Of a DNA stretch of 64,000 bases, positions 17,374 to 25,711 are shown piece after piece. Below the pieces are notes generated by a model. That model worked only from the letters and a program-made list of their open reading frames with translations, was not told where the DNA came from and did no database searches. Origin of the DNA: Iamia sp038233335 (GTDB lineage: Bacteria; Actinomycetota; Acidimicrobiia; Acidimicrobiales; Iamiaceae); assembly GCA_038233335.1 (NCBI GenBank), contig JBBSME010000001.1:9810-73809 (forward strand), given 5' to 3'. A program made the translations under genes and the position numbers. Position 1 is the stretch's first letter, and each line of letters starts with the position of its first letter.

Positions 17374-17471
17374 TCACAAGATCCCCGCGCTCCGCAGTGC
17401 TGACACCGTCGCCGCGTCGAGCCCGCCGCCAACGGGTCGAGGACGACGGTGACGGAGACCCGGGAGCCCAC
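17374..17471 (-). pseudogene. Decayed second DUF433 antitoxin copy
   Basis: Starting at a GTG at 17471 the frame reads GSRVSVTVVLDPLA, close to GTRVLVTVVLDALA of the intact DUF433 gene at 12264-12500. One base is then missing, and the next frame continues GLDAATV, again matching the intact protein (GLDAATI), and soon reaches a stop. The copy lacks the N-terminal and C-terminal parts and has the same orientation as the intact gene. It is probably the trace of a second toxin-antitoxin unit. Confidence 0.6.
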
Positions 17472-17551
17472 GCGACCCGGCGAGCCCGACCCGGGTACCC
17501 AACCATCGGTTCCGACCCGTGCCTCGCCGTGTTACCCGGTGTCGCTGGGTG

Positions 17552-17594
17552 TCACCCTGTGCCACCAGATCCCGCGGGTTTTCCGCGGGTTTTC
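17552..17594 (+). repeat. Right copy of the island-end direct repeat
   Basis: Bases 17573-17594 are identical to 11603-11624, and the preceding CACCCTGT block is similar. The copy lies 66 bases from the 3' end of tRNA-Val. Together with the left copy it brackets about 6 kb. Between this repeat and the tRNA I see no gene; an apparent protein frame through here only reads the tRNA. Confidence 0.8.
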
Positions 17595-17659
17595 GCCGCC
17601 CCCGACATGCCCCCGAGGCTCCGCAACTTCAATCCCACTCCCTCTGACCTGGGGTTTTG

Positions 17660-17736
17660 TGGTGGGCGTAACAGGACTCGAACCTGTGACCTCTGCCGTG
17701 TGAAGGCAGCGCTCTAGCCAGCTGAGCTATACGCCC
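17660..17736 (-). tRNA. tRNA-Val (anticodon CAC)
   Basis: On the minus strand the gene begins GGGCGTATAGCTCAGCTGG and folds into a full cloverleaf: 7-bp acceptor stem GGGCGTA/TACGCCC, anticodon stem CTGCC/GGCAG with loop TTCACAC giving anticodon CAC for valine codon GUG, and T-arm containing GGTTCGAGTCC. The CCA end is encoded (17660-17662). It marks the right edge of the proposed island, whose contents lie on the 3' side of the tRNA, the usual side for integration. Confidence 0.97.
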
Positions 17737-17788
17737 GGGACGGCGCAGAGTAGCGCGAGGCCGCGGCCCGGCCCCACCCCGATCCGGA

Positions 17789-18619
17789 CTACGGGAAGCG
17801 GATGGCCGCCAGCTGGGTGGACTGGGCCACCAGGTGATCCTCGCTGTCCCACACCTCGCAGGTCTCGTCCGCGAACCCGGCGGCGATGGTGCCGACCCGG
17901 AAGCGCAGGCGGAGGGGACCGGGCGCGGGGCGGGCCCGGATGTAGGCGGTCAGGCTCAGGGTCGGCACCCAGCCGGTCATGGCCACCTCGAAGGTCGCCG
18001 GCGGGACCGCGTCGACGGCGAACAGGAGGCCCAGCGGGTCAAACGGGCGGCCGTCGGCGAAGCGGAGCCAAGCCCGGATCTCCCCCTCCCCCGAGGGCGC
18101 GCCGCGGGCCCAGCCGAGCGTGGCCGGGTCGAAGGACTGCTCGACCACCGCAGCCATGGGCGGGGCGCCGCCGGTCACCGGGGAGGGCAGGTCGCGCCCC
18201 GCGGCCCGGCAGGTGTCCTCATCGGGCATGTCCGGGGGAGCCACGTCGCCCCAGTCCGGCGACCCGCCCGCCAACCCGGCCAGGGTCATCAGCGATTCGA
18301 CCTTGGGCTCCTCGTCTTGGACCAGGGCCACCCGCAGCTGGGAGGCGGTGCGCCCCCGGCGCCGGACCTCGGTGACCACGGTGGCGGGGCCGGTGCTGGG
18401 CGGGGAGATGTAGGAGACGGTGGCCCCCACCACATGGCGGTCCTCCTCCCCCAGCGCGGCCACCGCAGCGCGGCCCATCACCGCCAGCAGGTAGCCCCCG
18501 TTGGGCCGATCCTTCATGATCGTCAGCTGCTCGCTGAGGTCGACGTTCCACTCCCCGTCTCCGGGACCGGGGCGCACGGCGGTGCAGTCGTCGAACAGGA
18601 ACGGCGGTCCGGAGCTCAA
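17789..18619 (-). CDS. Acyl-CoA thioesterase family protein (TesB/4HBT_3-like)
   Basis: A 276-residue double-hotdog protein. The N-terminal hotdog contains PNGGYLLAVMGRAAVAAL, the conserved substrate-loop signature, and TVSYISPPSTGPATVVTEV; the C-terminal one contains DPLGLLFAVDAVPPATFEV and SLTAYIRARPAPGPLRL. Such proteins hydrolyse acyl-CoA thioesters. No partner gene overlaps it; the acetoacetate-decarboxylase-like gene 93 bases upstream is on the same strand. The chain specificity is unknown. Confidence 0.82.
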   Translation of the reverse strand: MSSGPPFLFDDCTAVRPGPGDGEWNVDLSEQLTIMKDRPNGGYLLAVMGRAAVAALGEEDRHVVGATVSYISPPSTGPATVVTEVRRRGRTASQLRVALVQDEEPKVESLMTLAGLAGGSPDWGDVAPPDMPDEDTCRAAGRDLPSPVTGGAPPMAAVVEQSFDPATLGWARGAPSGEGEIRAWLRFADGRPFDPLGLLFAVDAVPPATFEVAMTGWVPTLSLTAYIRARPAPGPLRLRFRVGTIAAGFADETCEVWDSEDHLVAQSTQLAAIRFP

Positions 18620-18712
18620 GGTGTGGTCCTCAGGGGAGGGCCCGGCGGCCGGCCGGGCGAGGGTCGATGTGCAACCTAGGACGGCCGCCAGGACGCCCCG
18701 GAACCTCGACGC

Positions 18713-19378
18713 TCAGCCCCGCGGTTCAGGCCGACGGATGAGGGGCTCCGCGGTGGTGGGCGCCCGCAGGGGGGCCAGCAGGCCCACCGGTGTCCGGGCC
18801 GGGGCGATGGTGCGGTGCACGCCGTCGATGGTGGCCCCGAGGTGACGGCCGACCAGGGGATCGAGGATGTCGCCTCGGGCCGAGGCCTCGACGGTGACGA
18901 TGGCCGGGCGGAACAGCCCCCACAGCCGGTCAGGCACCACCACGGGACCATCGGCCCGAGCCAGCACCATCCGGTGGGGCAGCACCATGGGCACCCCGAT
19001 GCCCCGGCCCCGAGCCTTGACCGACAGGTCTCGGTCCTCCCAGAGCAGCTGGCGCACCCCGTCCCGCGCGAACCACCGCAGCTCCCCCATCTGGGCCGGC
19101 ACGCCCCAGTTCATCCGGTACCCGACCAGCGCCTCGGACTTGTCGACCACCGCCACCGCGACCGTCCACCCGGGGTGGGCGCCGAGGCGGGCCGGGACCA
19201 GCACCATCAGCTGGAGGAAGGGCCCGACCGGGGAGTCGGTGTAGCGCACGGCCACGATCGCGGTGGGGCCGGGCGCCGAGGCGATGCCCTCCGGCGGGAC
19301 GAAGGGGGGCCGCTTCCGACTGAGGCACACCAGGGCCTCGCCACGAAGGGCCCAGGGTGCATGCGGCGGTGCCGTCAC
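18713..19378 (-). CDS. Acetoacetate decarboxylase-like protein
   Basis: A 221-residue protein of the ADC-like superfamily: it opens with the typical APWALRGEALVCL segment, then VRYTDSPVGPFLQLMVLVPA and a VGYRMNWGVPAQMGELRWF strand. The catalytic lysine of true acetoacetate decarboxylases cannot be placed with confidence, so a decarboxylase role is doubtful; many actinobacterial relatives are uncharacterised. It precedes the thioesterase and follows the amidase on the same strand without overlap. Confidence 0.7.
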   Translation of the reverse strand: MTAPPHAPWALRGEALVCLSRKRPPFVPPEGIASAPGPTAIVAVRYTDSPVGPFLQLMVLVPARLGAHPGWTVAVAVVDKSEALVGYRMNWGVPAQMGELRWFARDGVRQLLWEDRDLSVKARGRGIGVPMVLPHRMVLARADGPVVVPDRLWGLFRPAIVTVEASARGDILDPLVGRHLGATIDGVHRTIAPARTPVGLLAPLRAPTTAEPLIRRPEPRG

Positions 19379-19424
19379 GCCCTCACGCTACCGGTCCTGG
19401 TGCACCAAGGGGGTGGAGCCGGCC

Positions 19425-20825
19425 TCAGCCGACCGGTGCCACCTCATCGCGGCCCACCGCCAGCTCGAGGTAGGCCAGCATCCGCAGGACGGCGGCGTCG
19501 GCGTGGTGGCTGCCCACGACCTGCAGGCCGACGGGCACGCCGTCGTCGGTCCGGCCGATGGGCACGGTGCCGCAGGGCGACCGGGTGAGGTTGAAGGGGT
19601 AGGTGAACTTGATCCAGTTCGGGTCCTCCACCCCATCGATGGTCCCGTTGGCCCAGGGTTCGGGCACCCGGCCGGCGATCACGGGACAGAGGAGGAACGA
19701 GGCGTCGGCCAGGAGGGTCGTCAGGGTCTGGTTGAGCTCGTGGCACAGGTCGCCCGCCACCATGACGTCCACCGCCGAGAGGGTCTGGGCCAGCTCGACC
19801 CCGAAGCGCACGGCCGGGTCCAGTCGGTCGAAGTCCGGGGTGCCGACCAGGGCGCCGACCGTCCGCAGGTGGGATGCAGAGGTCAGGGTGAGCCACGCGC
19901 CGACCGGGTCCTCGGGGAACACCAAGGACACCTCGGCCACCTCGCAACCCGACGCATCGAGGCGGTCGACGGCGGCCCGGCACACCTCCGCCACCCCAGG
20001 GTCGACCGAGCCGTAGCCCAGGTCCGGGGACCACACCACCCGCAGCGGCGGGTGGGGCTCGTCGACCTGGGGGCGCCAGGGCCGACGCGGCTGGGGCAGG
20101 CTGCGCAGGTCGGTGGGGTGGGGACCGACGACGGCGTCGAGGACGGCGGCGGCATCGGTCGCCCGGCGGGTGATGGGCCCCTTGGCCGACAGGTCGGCCC
20201 ACGCCGGTGGGGTCGGACCGCCGACCGGCACCCGGCCCAGCGACGGCTTGAACCCGGTCAGGCCGCAGATGGCGGCCGGGATGCGGATGGATCCGCCGCC
20301 GTCGCTGCCGGTGGCGAGAGGAACCATGCCTGCCGCCACCGCCGCCGCGCTCCCGCCCGACGACCCGCCGGCCGAGCGACTCGTGTTCCACGGGTTCACG
20401 GTGGGCGGCCCCAGCCCGTTGCTGGTGTCGCCCTTGCACCCCAGCTCCGGGGTGTTGGTCTTGCCCACGACCACGCACCCGGCGGCCCGCAGCCGGGCCA
20501 CGAAAATGGAGTCGGCCATGGCCGGGGCATCGTCGGCCGACAGCACCGAGCCGTTGGTGGTGGTGAAGCCGACCGCGTCCTCCAGGTCCTTTACCCCGAT
20601 GGGCACCCCGGCCAGCGGACCCACGTCCTCGCCTGAGGCGATGCGCTCATCGACCAGGGTGGCGTCGGCCAGGGCCCGGTCCGGGTCGACGGACACGAAG
20701 GCGTGGATGTCGCCGTCGAGGGCGTCGATGCGGTCCAGCGCCGCCTGGGTCAGCTCGCGGGAGCTGACCTCGCCGGTCCGGACCCGCGCGGCCAGGTCCT
20801 CAACGGTGTGCTCACGGAAGTCCAC
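19425..20825 (-). CDS. Amidase (amidase signature family)
   Basis: A 466-residue amidase-signature enzyme. The Ser-cisSer-Lys triad can be seen: lysine in AGVPIGVKDLEDAVGF, the Gly/Ser-rich block NTSRSAGGSSGGSAAAVAAG and the nucleophile region GSDGGGSIRIPAAICGLTGF. It hydrolyses a carboxylic amide to acid and ammonia; the substrate cannot be predicted. GatA of the tRNA amidotransferase has the same signature, but no gatB or gatC is present here, so a stand-alone amidase is likelier. It appears to be its own transcription unit. Confidence 0.9.
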   Translation of the reverse strand: MDFREHTVEDLAARVRTGEVSSRELTQAALDRIDALDGDIHAFVSVDPDRALADATLVDERIASGEDVGPLAGVPIGVKDLEDAVGFTTTNGSVLSADDAPAMADSIFVARLRAAGCVVVGKTNTPELGCKGDTSNGLGPPTVNPWNTSRSAGGSSGGSAAAVAAGMVPLATGSDGGGSIRIPAAICGLTGFKPSLGRVPVGGPTPPAWADLSAKGPITRRATDAAAVLDAVVGPHPTDLRSLPQPRRPWRPQVDEPHPPLRVVWSPDLGYGSVDPGVAEVCRAAVDRLDASGCEVAEVSLVFPEDPVGAWLTLTSASHLRTVGALVGTPDFDRLDPAVRFGVELAQTLSAVDVMVAGDLCHELNQTLTTLLADASFLLCPVIAGRVPEPWANGTIDGVEDPNWIKFTYPFNLTRSPCGTVPIGRTDDGVPVGLQVVGSHHADAAVLRMLAYLELAVGRDEVAPVG

Positions 20826-21046
20826 GGGCTTGTCTCCGACGTTGCAGGGGGAACGGGCGCAGCCACCCTACGGTCGCCCCAGGGGCACCGTCGGCGAGAG
20901 GGTGCGCAGGGGCCGGAGGTCTCGGCCCGGCCCAGGATGCCCCGGGTCTCGGGGGTGAGGGCAAGGGCCACGACGACCCCGTCGACCACGACCGCTCCCT
21001 CGCCGGGAGCACGCTGATCGCCGGGCCGGGGGTCACGACTGCGGGA

Positions 21047-21220
21047 TCAGTAGGGGCCGTCGCAGCAGGAATCGCGCTGGCCGCAGCCGGTGCAGCGATA
21101 GTGCGCGTGCTCGGGCGCCATCGGCCCACCGCAGTGGCCGCACTGGGTCGACAGGTCACACCGGGCCGCGGCCGCGACGGGGTCGGGATCGGACGGGGTA
21201 CGGGTGTCGACGGTCTCCAT
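21047..21220 (-). CDS. 57-residue Cys-rich putative zinc-ribbon protein
   Basis: A short frame begins at ATG 21220 and ends at TGA 21047. Its 57 residues carry eight cysteines and three histidines in the order C..CGHCGGPM..HAHYRCTGCGQ..CCDGPY, a zinc-ribbon-like spacing, after an acidic 20-residue N-terminus. Short proteins ending in CGxxxxCCxG are found in other actinobacteria as far as I recall, with no assigned role. It lies 88 bases from the divergent MFS gene. The Cys pattern makes chance unlikely, but expression is unproven. Confidence 0.7.
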   Translation of the reverse strand: METVDTRTPSDPDPVAAAARCDLSTQCGHCGGPMAPEHAHYRCTGCGQRDSCCDGPY

Positions 21221-21308
21221 GGGGCGCCCACGGTAGGGGCCCGCACCGGCCGGGTCGCGGACTTGACCGGCTGGTCAGGATGGCCGGCCCCGGCCCTACC
21301 CTGGGCCG

Positions 21309-22619
21309 GTGCCCGACCCGTCCTCCACCCGCGACGATCACCCGGAGGAGGCGCTGGAGAGGGTCGAGGAGGCCCTCCTTGCGGGCGACCGCACCTTCGC
21401 CAGCGGCACGGCCCGCTCGGCCTTCGCCCACCGCACCTTCCGCACCGTCTACCTCGGGGCGTTCGCCTCCAACATCGGCACGTGGATGCAGAACGTGGTC
21501 CTGGGGGCGCTGGCCTACGACCTGACCGGCTCCGGCGTCTTCGTCGGGATCGTGACCGCGGCCCAGCTGGGCCCACTCCTGGTGCTCTCGCTGGTGGGCG
21601 GGGCCATGGCCGACACCTACGACCGCAAGAAGCTGCTGATCGTCCTCTCGATCGGCCAGGCCGCCTTCTCGCTGCTGCTGGCGCTGGTGACCATGAGCGC
21701 CGACCCCAACAAGGCGGTCCTGGTGGCCGTGGTGCTGGCCATCGGCATCGGCAACGCCCTGTACGCCCCCACCTTCAGCGCGGTGGTCCCGATCCTGGTG
21801 CCCCGCGAGGACCTCACCGGAGCCATCTCGCTCAACTCGGTGCAGATGAACGCGTCGCGGGTGATCGGCCCGATCATCGGCAGCGTCCTGTTCGCCAGCG
21901 TCGGTGCCTCCTGGGTCTTCGTCCTCAACGCGGCCAGCTTCACCGCGGTCATCGTCAGCCTCACCCGGGTCACCCTGCCCCCACCGGCGGGTTCGGGCAC
22001 CCAGGGGCTCCACCGCCTGCTGGAGGGCATCCGCTACGCCCGGACCCACCGTGCGGTGGGGCAGGTGATCGTGACCATCGTGGTCTTCTCGCTCTTCGCC
22101 CTGCCCTTCATCACCCAGATGCCGAAGCTGGCCGACGAGAACTTCGGCATCGGATCCCGCAGCGCGGCCTACGGACTCCTCTACGCCACCTTCGGACTGG
22201 GCGCGGTCACCGGCGCCCTGTCGGTGGGCACCCTCTTCGCGGCCCGGAGCAAGGCGCGTCTCGCCCGGTACGGGCTGGGGGGGTTCGCCGTCTTGTTGAC
22301 CGTGTTCTCCCTGCTGCGGATGGCGCCGCTGGCCTACCCGGCCATCTATGTGGTGGGCGCGGTGTACTTCCTCGTGATCACCTCGCTGTCGACCGTGCTC
22401 CAGGAGGACCTCGACGACCGGGTCCGGGGCAAGGTGCTGGCCCTCTGGATCATGGGCTTCGGCGGGACGGTGCCCTTCGGCGGGTTGGCCGGCGGGTGGG
22501 TGGCCGAGCAGACGTCGGTGACGGTGATGATGCTGGGCGGCGCGGCGGTGGCCCTGGTCCTGGGCCTCACCGTCAGCCTCCGCCCCGGCCCCGACGAGCC
22601 GGCCCCGCTCCCGACCTGA
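21309..22619 (+). CDS. MFS exporter (EntS/MFS_3 type)
   Basis: A 436-residue major facilitator with about twelve membrane segments. After a ~45-residue cytoplasmic N-terminus comes YLGAFASNIGTWMQNVVLGA, the entry signature of the MFS_3 family (EntS-like exporters), and the loop motif GAMADTYDRKKLLIV between helices 2 and 3. The second half starts around TSLSTVLQEDLDDRVRGKVL. Relatives export siderophores, macrolides or other small molecules; no biosynthetic genes nearby hint at the cargo. The start is GTG. A strong hairpin lies 13 bases after the stop. Confidence 0.88.
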   Translation: MPDPSSTRDDHPEEALERVEEALLAGDRTFASGTARSAFAHRTFRTVYLGAFASNIGTWMQNVVLGALAYDLTGSGVFVGIVTAAQLGPLLVLSLVGGAMADTYDRKKLLIVLSIGQAAFSLLLALVTMSADPNKAVLVAVVLAIGIGNALYAPTFSAVVPILVPREDLTGAISLNSVQMNASRVIGPIIGSVLFASVGASWVFVLNAASFTAVIVSLTRVTLPPPAGSGTQGLHRLLEGIRYARTHRAVGQVIVTIVVFSLFALPFITQMPKLADENFGIGSRSAAYGLLYATFGLGAVTGALSVGTLFAARSKARLARYGLGGFAVLLTVFSLLRMAPLAYPAIYVVGAVYFLVITSLSTVLQEDLDDRVRGKVLALWIMGFGGTVPFGGLAGGWVAEQTSVTVMMLGGAAVALVLGLTVSLRPGPDEPAPLPT

Positions 22620-22632
22620 CCGCGGTCAGGAT

Positions 22633-22702
22633 CCGAACTGGTCCCGACTTCGGTCGCCAGGACGACAGGTCGCCAGGACGACCAAGGTCGGGACCACTTC
22701 GG
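22633..22702. terminator. Long hairpin between convergent genes
   Basis: Two 24-base arms (22633-22656 and 22679-22702) pair at 21 of 24 positions around a 22-base loop; the core is GGTCCCGACTT against the AAGGTCGGGACC side. It lies 14 bases past the MFS stop and 29 bases before the murF stop on the other strand, so it can end transcription from both sides. GGTCGCCAGGACGAC-like units inside are directly repeated. There is no T-run, as is common in GC-rich actinobacteria. Confidence 0.75.
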
Positions 22703-22730
22703 CTGGGGCAGCGGTCATCGGGCGAGCCGA

Positions 22731-24071
22731 TCAGCTCGGATCGGCGAGGAGGGCCTGGGCCACCCGCTCCAGGGCTGCGACCCGGCTGCCCTTGACCAGC
22801 ACGGCGTCGCCGCCGCCCAGCGAGGCCAGCCGCTCCACCGCGGCCTCCACGTCGGCCAACGCGTGGTCCTGGTCGAGCCCGTAGGCCGGGGCGGCCACGC
22901 TCAGGACCTCGATGCCCAGGGCCGCGGCCTCGGCCGCCACCTCTCGGTGCAGCCGGTCGCCGTCGGCGCCCAGCTCGGCCATCGTCGCGAGGACGGCCAC
23001 CTTGCGCCCACCGGCTGGCAGGGCAGCCAGCGCCTCGAGGGCGGCACGGGTCGAGGTGGGGTTGGCGTTGTAGGCGTCGTTGACGACCGTGGCGCCGGAG
23101 GGTGATCGGGTGATCTCCATGCGGAGGCCCGAGACGGAGGCCGAGGCCAGGCTCTCGACTACGTCGTCGAGGTCGACCCCCAGGGCCAGGGCGCAGGCGG
23201 CCGCGGCCAGGGCGTTGGCCGCCTGGTGGGCGCCGTGGACGCCGAGGGCCACATCGGCATCGCCCCAGGGGGTGTGCAGACGGAGGCGGGGCCGGAGCAG
23301 GTCGTCCAGGACCAGGCCGGTGGCCCGGATGTCGGCCTTCCCACCGGGGGCCACGCCGTAGGTGAGGACCTGGGCCGAGGTGCGCGGGGCCATGGCCGCC
23401 ACCCGGGGATCGTCGGCGTTGAGGATGGCCACGCCGTCGGCCGGGAGTGCTTCGACCAGCTCACCCTTGGAGCGGGCCACGTCCTCGACCGTGCCGAACA
23501 TCTCCAGGTGGGCGGGGGCCACCGCGGTGACGATGGCGGCGGTGGGTCGGGCCACGTCGCAGAGCAGGGCCACGTGCCCGGGTCCTCGGGCACCCATCTC
23601 GATCACGGCCGCCTCGGTGCTGTCGGCTGCGCCGGCGAGGGTGAGCGGGACGCCGATCTCGTTGTTGAACGAGGCGGCCGACGCCGCCGTGTCCCACCGG
23701 GAGGCCAGCACCGTGGCCAGGAGGTCCTTGGTCGAGGTCTTGCCCACCGACCCGGTGATGCCCACCACCCGGTCGGGGAGGCGGGACCGGGCCAGGCGAC
23801 CCGCATCGAGGAGGGCGAGGGCGGTGTCATCCACCTGCACCACCGGGGCGTCGAGGGCGGGCAGGGGACGGGAGGCCAGCACCGCGGCGGCACCGGCCTC
23901 GACCGCGGCAGGGACGAAGTCGTGCCCGTCGCGCTCGGCCACCAGGGCCACGAAGCCGGTCCCCGGGGTGAGGAGCCGAGTGTCGATGCCGAGGCCGTCG
24001 ACCGTGGCCGCGCCATCGCCCGTGCTGGACCCACCGGTGGCGGTGGCCAGGTCCTGCACGGTGAGCCGCAT
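22731..24071 (-). CDS. murF: UDP-MurNAc-tripeptide--D-Ala-D-Ala ligase
   Basis: A 446-residue Mur ligase. The ATP loop is GITGSVGKTSTKD (residues 104-116); FNNEIGVPLTL and VIEMGARGPGH follow, with NADDPRV, the HxxxNxxAAxA-type segment GAHQAANALAAAACAL, and VVNDAYNANPTSTRAAL, a MurF hallmark. It adds D-Ala-D-Ala to the peptidoglycan precursor in the cytoplasm. It faces away from ddl, which makes the dipeptide, with 97 bases between, so one control region could serve both steps. No other cell-wall ligase is nearby, so this is not a classical dcw cluster. Confidence 0.95.
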   Translation of the reverse strand: MRLTVQDLATATGGSSTGDGAATVDGLGIDTRLLTPGTGFVALVAERDGHDFVPAAVEAGAAAVLASRPLPALDAPVVQVDDTALALLDAGRLARSRLPDRVVGITGSVGKTSTKDLLATVLASRWDTAASAASFNNEIGVPLTLAGAADSTEAAVIEMGARGPGHVALLCDVARPTAAIVTAVAPAHLEMFGTVEDVARSKGELVEALPADGVAILNADDPRVAAMAPRTSAQVLTYGVAPGGKADIRATGLVLDDLLRPRLRLHTPWGDADVALGVHGAHQAANALAAAACALALGVDLDDVVESLASASVSGLRMEITRSPSGATVVNDAYNANPTSTRAALEALAALPAGGRKVAVLATMAELGADGDRLHREVAAEAAALGIEVLSVAAPAYGLDQDHALADVEAAVERLASLGGGDAVLVKGSRVAALERVAQALLADPS

Positions 24072-24168
24072 CGGCCGGACCCTAGAAGGTCAGGTCGACC
24101 CCGCCGGTGACGCCGCCGGCCCAGACCGCACCGCTGGACGAGGACCACCGGCAGTAGGGTCGGCGGCC

Positions 24169-25260
24169 ATGTCGCACGAGCCGCGGACCCGTCTGGTGGT
24201 GCTCTTCGGCGGCGTGTCGGCCGAGCGGGACGTGTCCTGCGTGTCGGCCGCCCACGTCCTGGCCGCCATCGACCGGGACCGCTTCGACGTCGTCCCCGTC
24301 GGCATCGACCCCGACGGCCGCTGGCTGCTCGCCGATGAGGCCAAGGCCCTCCTCGACAGCGGCCGGGTCAGTGAGATCGGGGGCACCGTGAAGGTGGCCG
24401 GCACCGAGCTGGAGCCCCTCCCGGCCGTGGCGCCGGCCCAGCCCGGCCAACAGGTCGTCGTGCTCCCCCTGATCCACGGCCCGTTGGGCGAGGACGGCAC
24501 CGTGCAGGGGATGCTGGAGCTGGCCGGGGTGCCCTACGTCGGCTCGGGCGTGCTCGGCTCCGCAGCCTGCATGGACAAGGTCGCGGCCAAGGCCCGGGCC
24601 GCGGCGGCTGGCCTCCCCCAGGTGCGACACCTGGCCGCCCGCGACGTCCACGTCGACGCCGACTTCTTCCGGGCCGCGGTCGCCACCCTCGGCCTCCCCC
24701 TGTTCGTGAAGCCGGCCAACATGGGCTCCTCGGTCGGCGTGACCCGGGTCGACGACCCCGACCAGCTCCCGGCTGCGGTGGCCGACGCCCTCCGCTTCGA
24801 CGAGTGGGTGGTCGTGGAGGCCGGGGTGGTCGCTCGCGAGATCGAGGTGGGCGTCCTGGGCAACACCGAGCTCCGGGTGTCGGTCCCCGGCGAGATCGTC
24901 CCGACCCACGACTTCTACGACTACGAGGACAAGTACGTCGACGGCGCGGCCCGGATGGTGACCCCCGCTGAGCTGCCCGAGGGCGTGGCCGAGGCGGCCC
25001 AGGCCCTGGCCGTCGACGCCTTCCGGGCCCTGCGCTGCGACGGCTACGCCCGGGTCGACCTGTTCTACGAGGAGGGCGGACGGGGCCTCCTGCTCAACGA
25101 GGTCAACACCATCCCCGGCTTCACCCCGCACTCCATGTTCCCCTCGCTGTGGGCGGCCTCGGGTCTGGAGTACCGCGACCTCATCACCGAGATGGTCCGA
25201 CTCGGGGTCGAGCGCCAGGCCCACCGGGCCGGCTTCGGGCGGCCGCAGCCCTATGCCTGA
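24169..25260 (+). CDS. ddl: D-alanine--D-alanine ligase
   Basis: A 363-residue ATP-grasp ligase. It has VLFGGVSAERDVSCVSAAHV at the N-terminus, LPLIHGPLGEDGTVQGMLEL, VKPANMGSSVGVTRV for ATP binding and LLNEVNTIPGFTPHSMFP for metal and product. The omega-loop region YDYEDKYVDG carries Tyr, as in ligases that make D-Ala-D-Ala, not the D-Ala-D-Lac type of resistant strains. The start at 24169 is where homology begins. It diverges from murF and its last 8 bases overlap the EVE-domain gene. Confidence 0.95.
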   Translation: MSHEPRTRLVVLFGGVSAERDVSCVSAAHVLAAIDRDRFDVVPVGIDPDGRWLLADEAKALLDSGRVSEIGGTVKVAGTELEPLPAVAPAQPGQQVVVLPLIHGPLGEDGTVQGMLELAGVPYVGSGVLGSAACMDKVAAKARAAAAGLPQVRHLAARDVHVDADFFRAAVATLGLPLFVKPANMGSSVGVTRVDDPDQLPAAVADALRFDEWVVVEAGVVAREIEVGVLGNTELRVSVPGEIVPTHDFYDYEDKYVDGAARMVTPAELPEGVAEAAQALAVDAFRALRCDGYARVDLFYEEGGRGLLLNEVNTIPGFTPHSMFPSLWAASGLEYRDLITEMVRLGVERQAHRAGFGRPQPYA

Positions 25261-25681
25261 GGTTCGCTGCTGGATCAACACGGTCAGCCTGGACCACGTG
25301 GAGGCCGGGGTGGACGACGGCTTCACCCAGGCCGACCACGGCAAGCGGACCCGCCTGCGCCGCCTCTCCCGGAGCGATCGCATCGCGTTCTACTCCCCGT
25401 GGACGGCCATGCGGTCAGGCCGACCGCTGCAGCAGCTCACCGCGCTCGGCACCATCGCCGCCGACAAGCCCCAGCTGGTCGAGCTCGACGGAGGCCGCGA
25501 CGTCTGGCGGCTGGCCGTCGACTTCGACGACTCGATCACCCCGGTGGACATCCACCCCCTGCTCCCCCGCCTCTCCTTCATCAAAGATGTCGACCACTGG
25601 GGCCTGCCCTTCCGCCAGGGTCTGTTCCAGGTACCGGCGGCGGACATGGACCGCATCGCGAAGGCCCTGCGGTCGTCCTAG
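25253..25681 (+). CDS. EVE-domain protein (UPF0310-like)
   Basis: A 142-residue EVE protein. Diagnostic segments are WINTVSLDHVEAGVDDGFTQ, ADHGKRTRLRRLSRSDRIAF and YSPWTAMRSG, then a C-terminal RLSFIKDVDHWGLPFRQGLF. EVE domains have a PUA-like fold and bind modified nucleobases in DNA or RNA; stand-alone versions occur in defence and in RNA regulation. The ATG overlaps the ddl stop by 8 bases, so it is translated with ddl, an unexpected pairing. Nothing else nearby suggests a restriction system. Confidence 0.85.
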   Translation: MPEVRCWINTVSLDHVEAGVDDGFTQADHGKRTRLRRLSRSDRIAFYSPWTAMRSGRPLQQLTALGTIAADKPQLVELDGGRDVWRLAVDFDDSITPVDIHPLLPRLSFIKDVDHWGLPFRQGLFQVPAADMDRIAKALRSS

Positions 25682-25711
25682 GCTCACCCCGCCAACGACG
25701 AGGGAGCTGCC

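Noticed and set aside
17277..17717. Plus-strand open frame ending in GGRNRTRTCDLCRVKAAL
   Set aside because: Its end is a reading of the tRNA-Val gene, a common annotation artefact.
19425..20825. Amidase considered as GatA of the glutamyl-tRNA amidotransferase
   Set aside because: No gatB or gatC is adjacent and the sequence is closer to general amidases.
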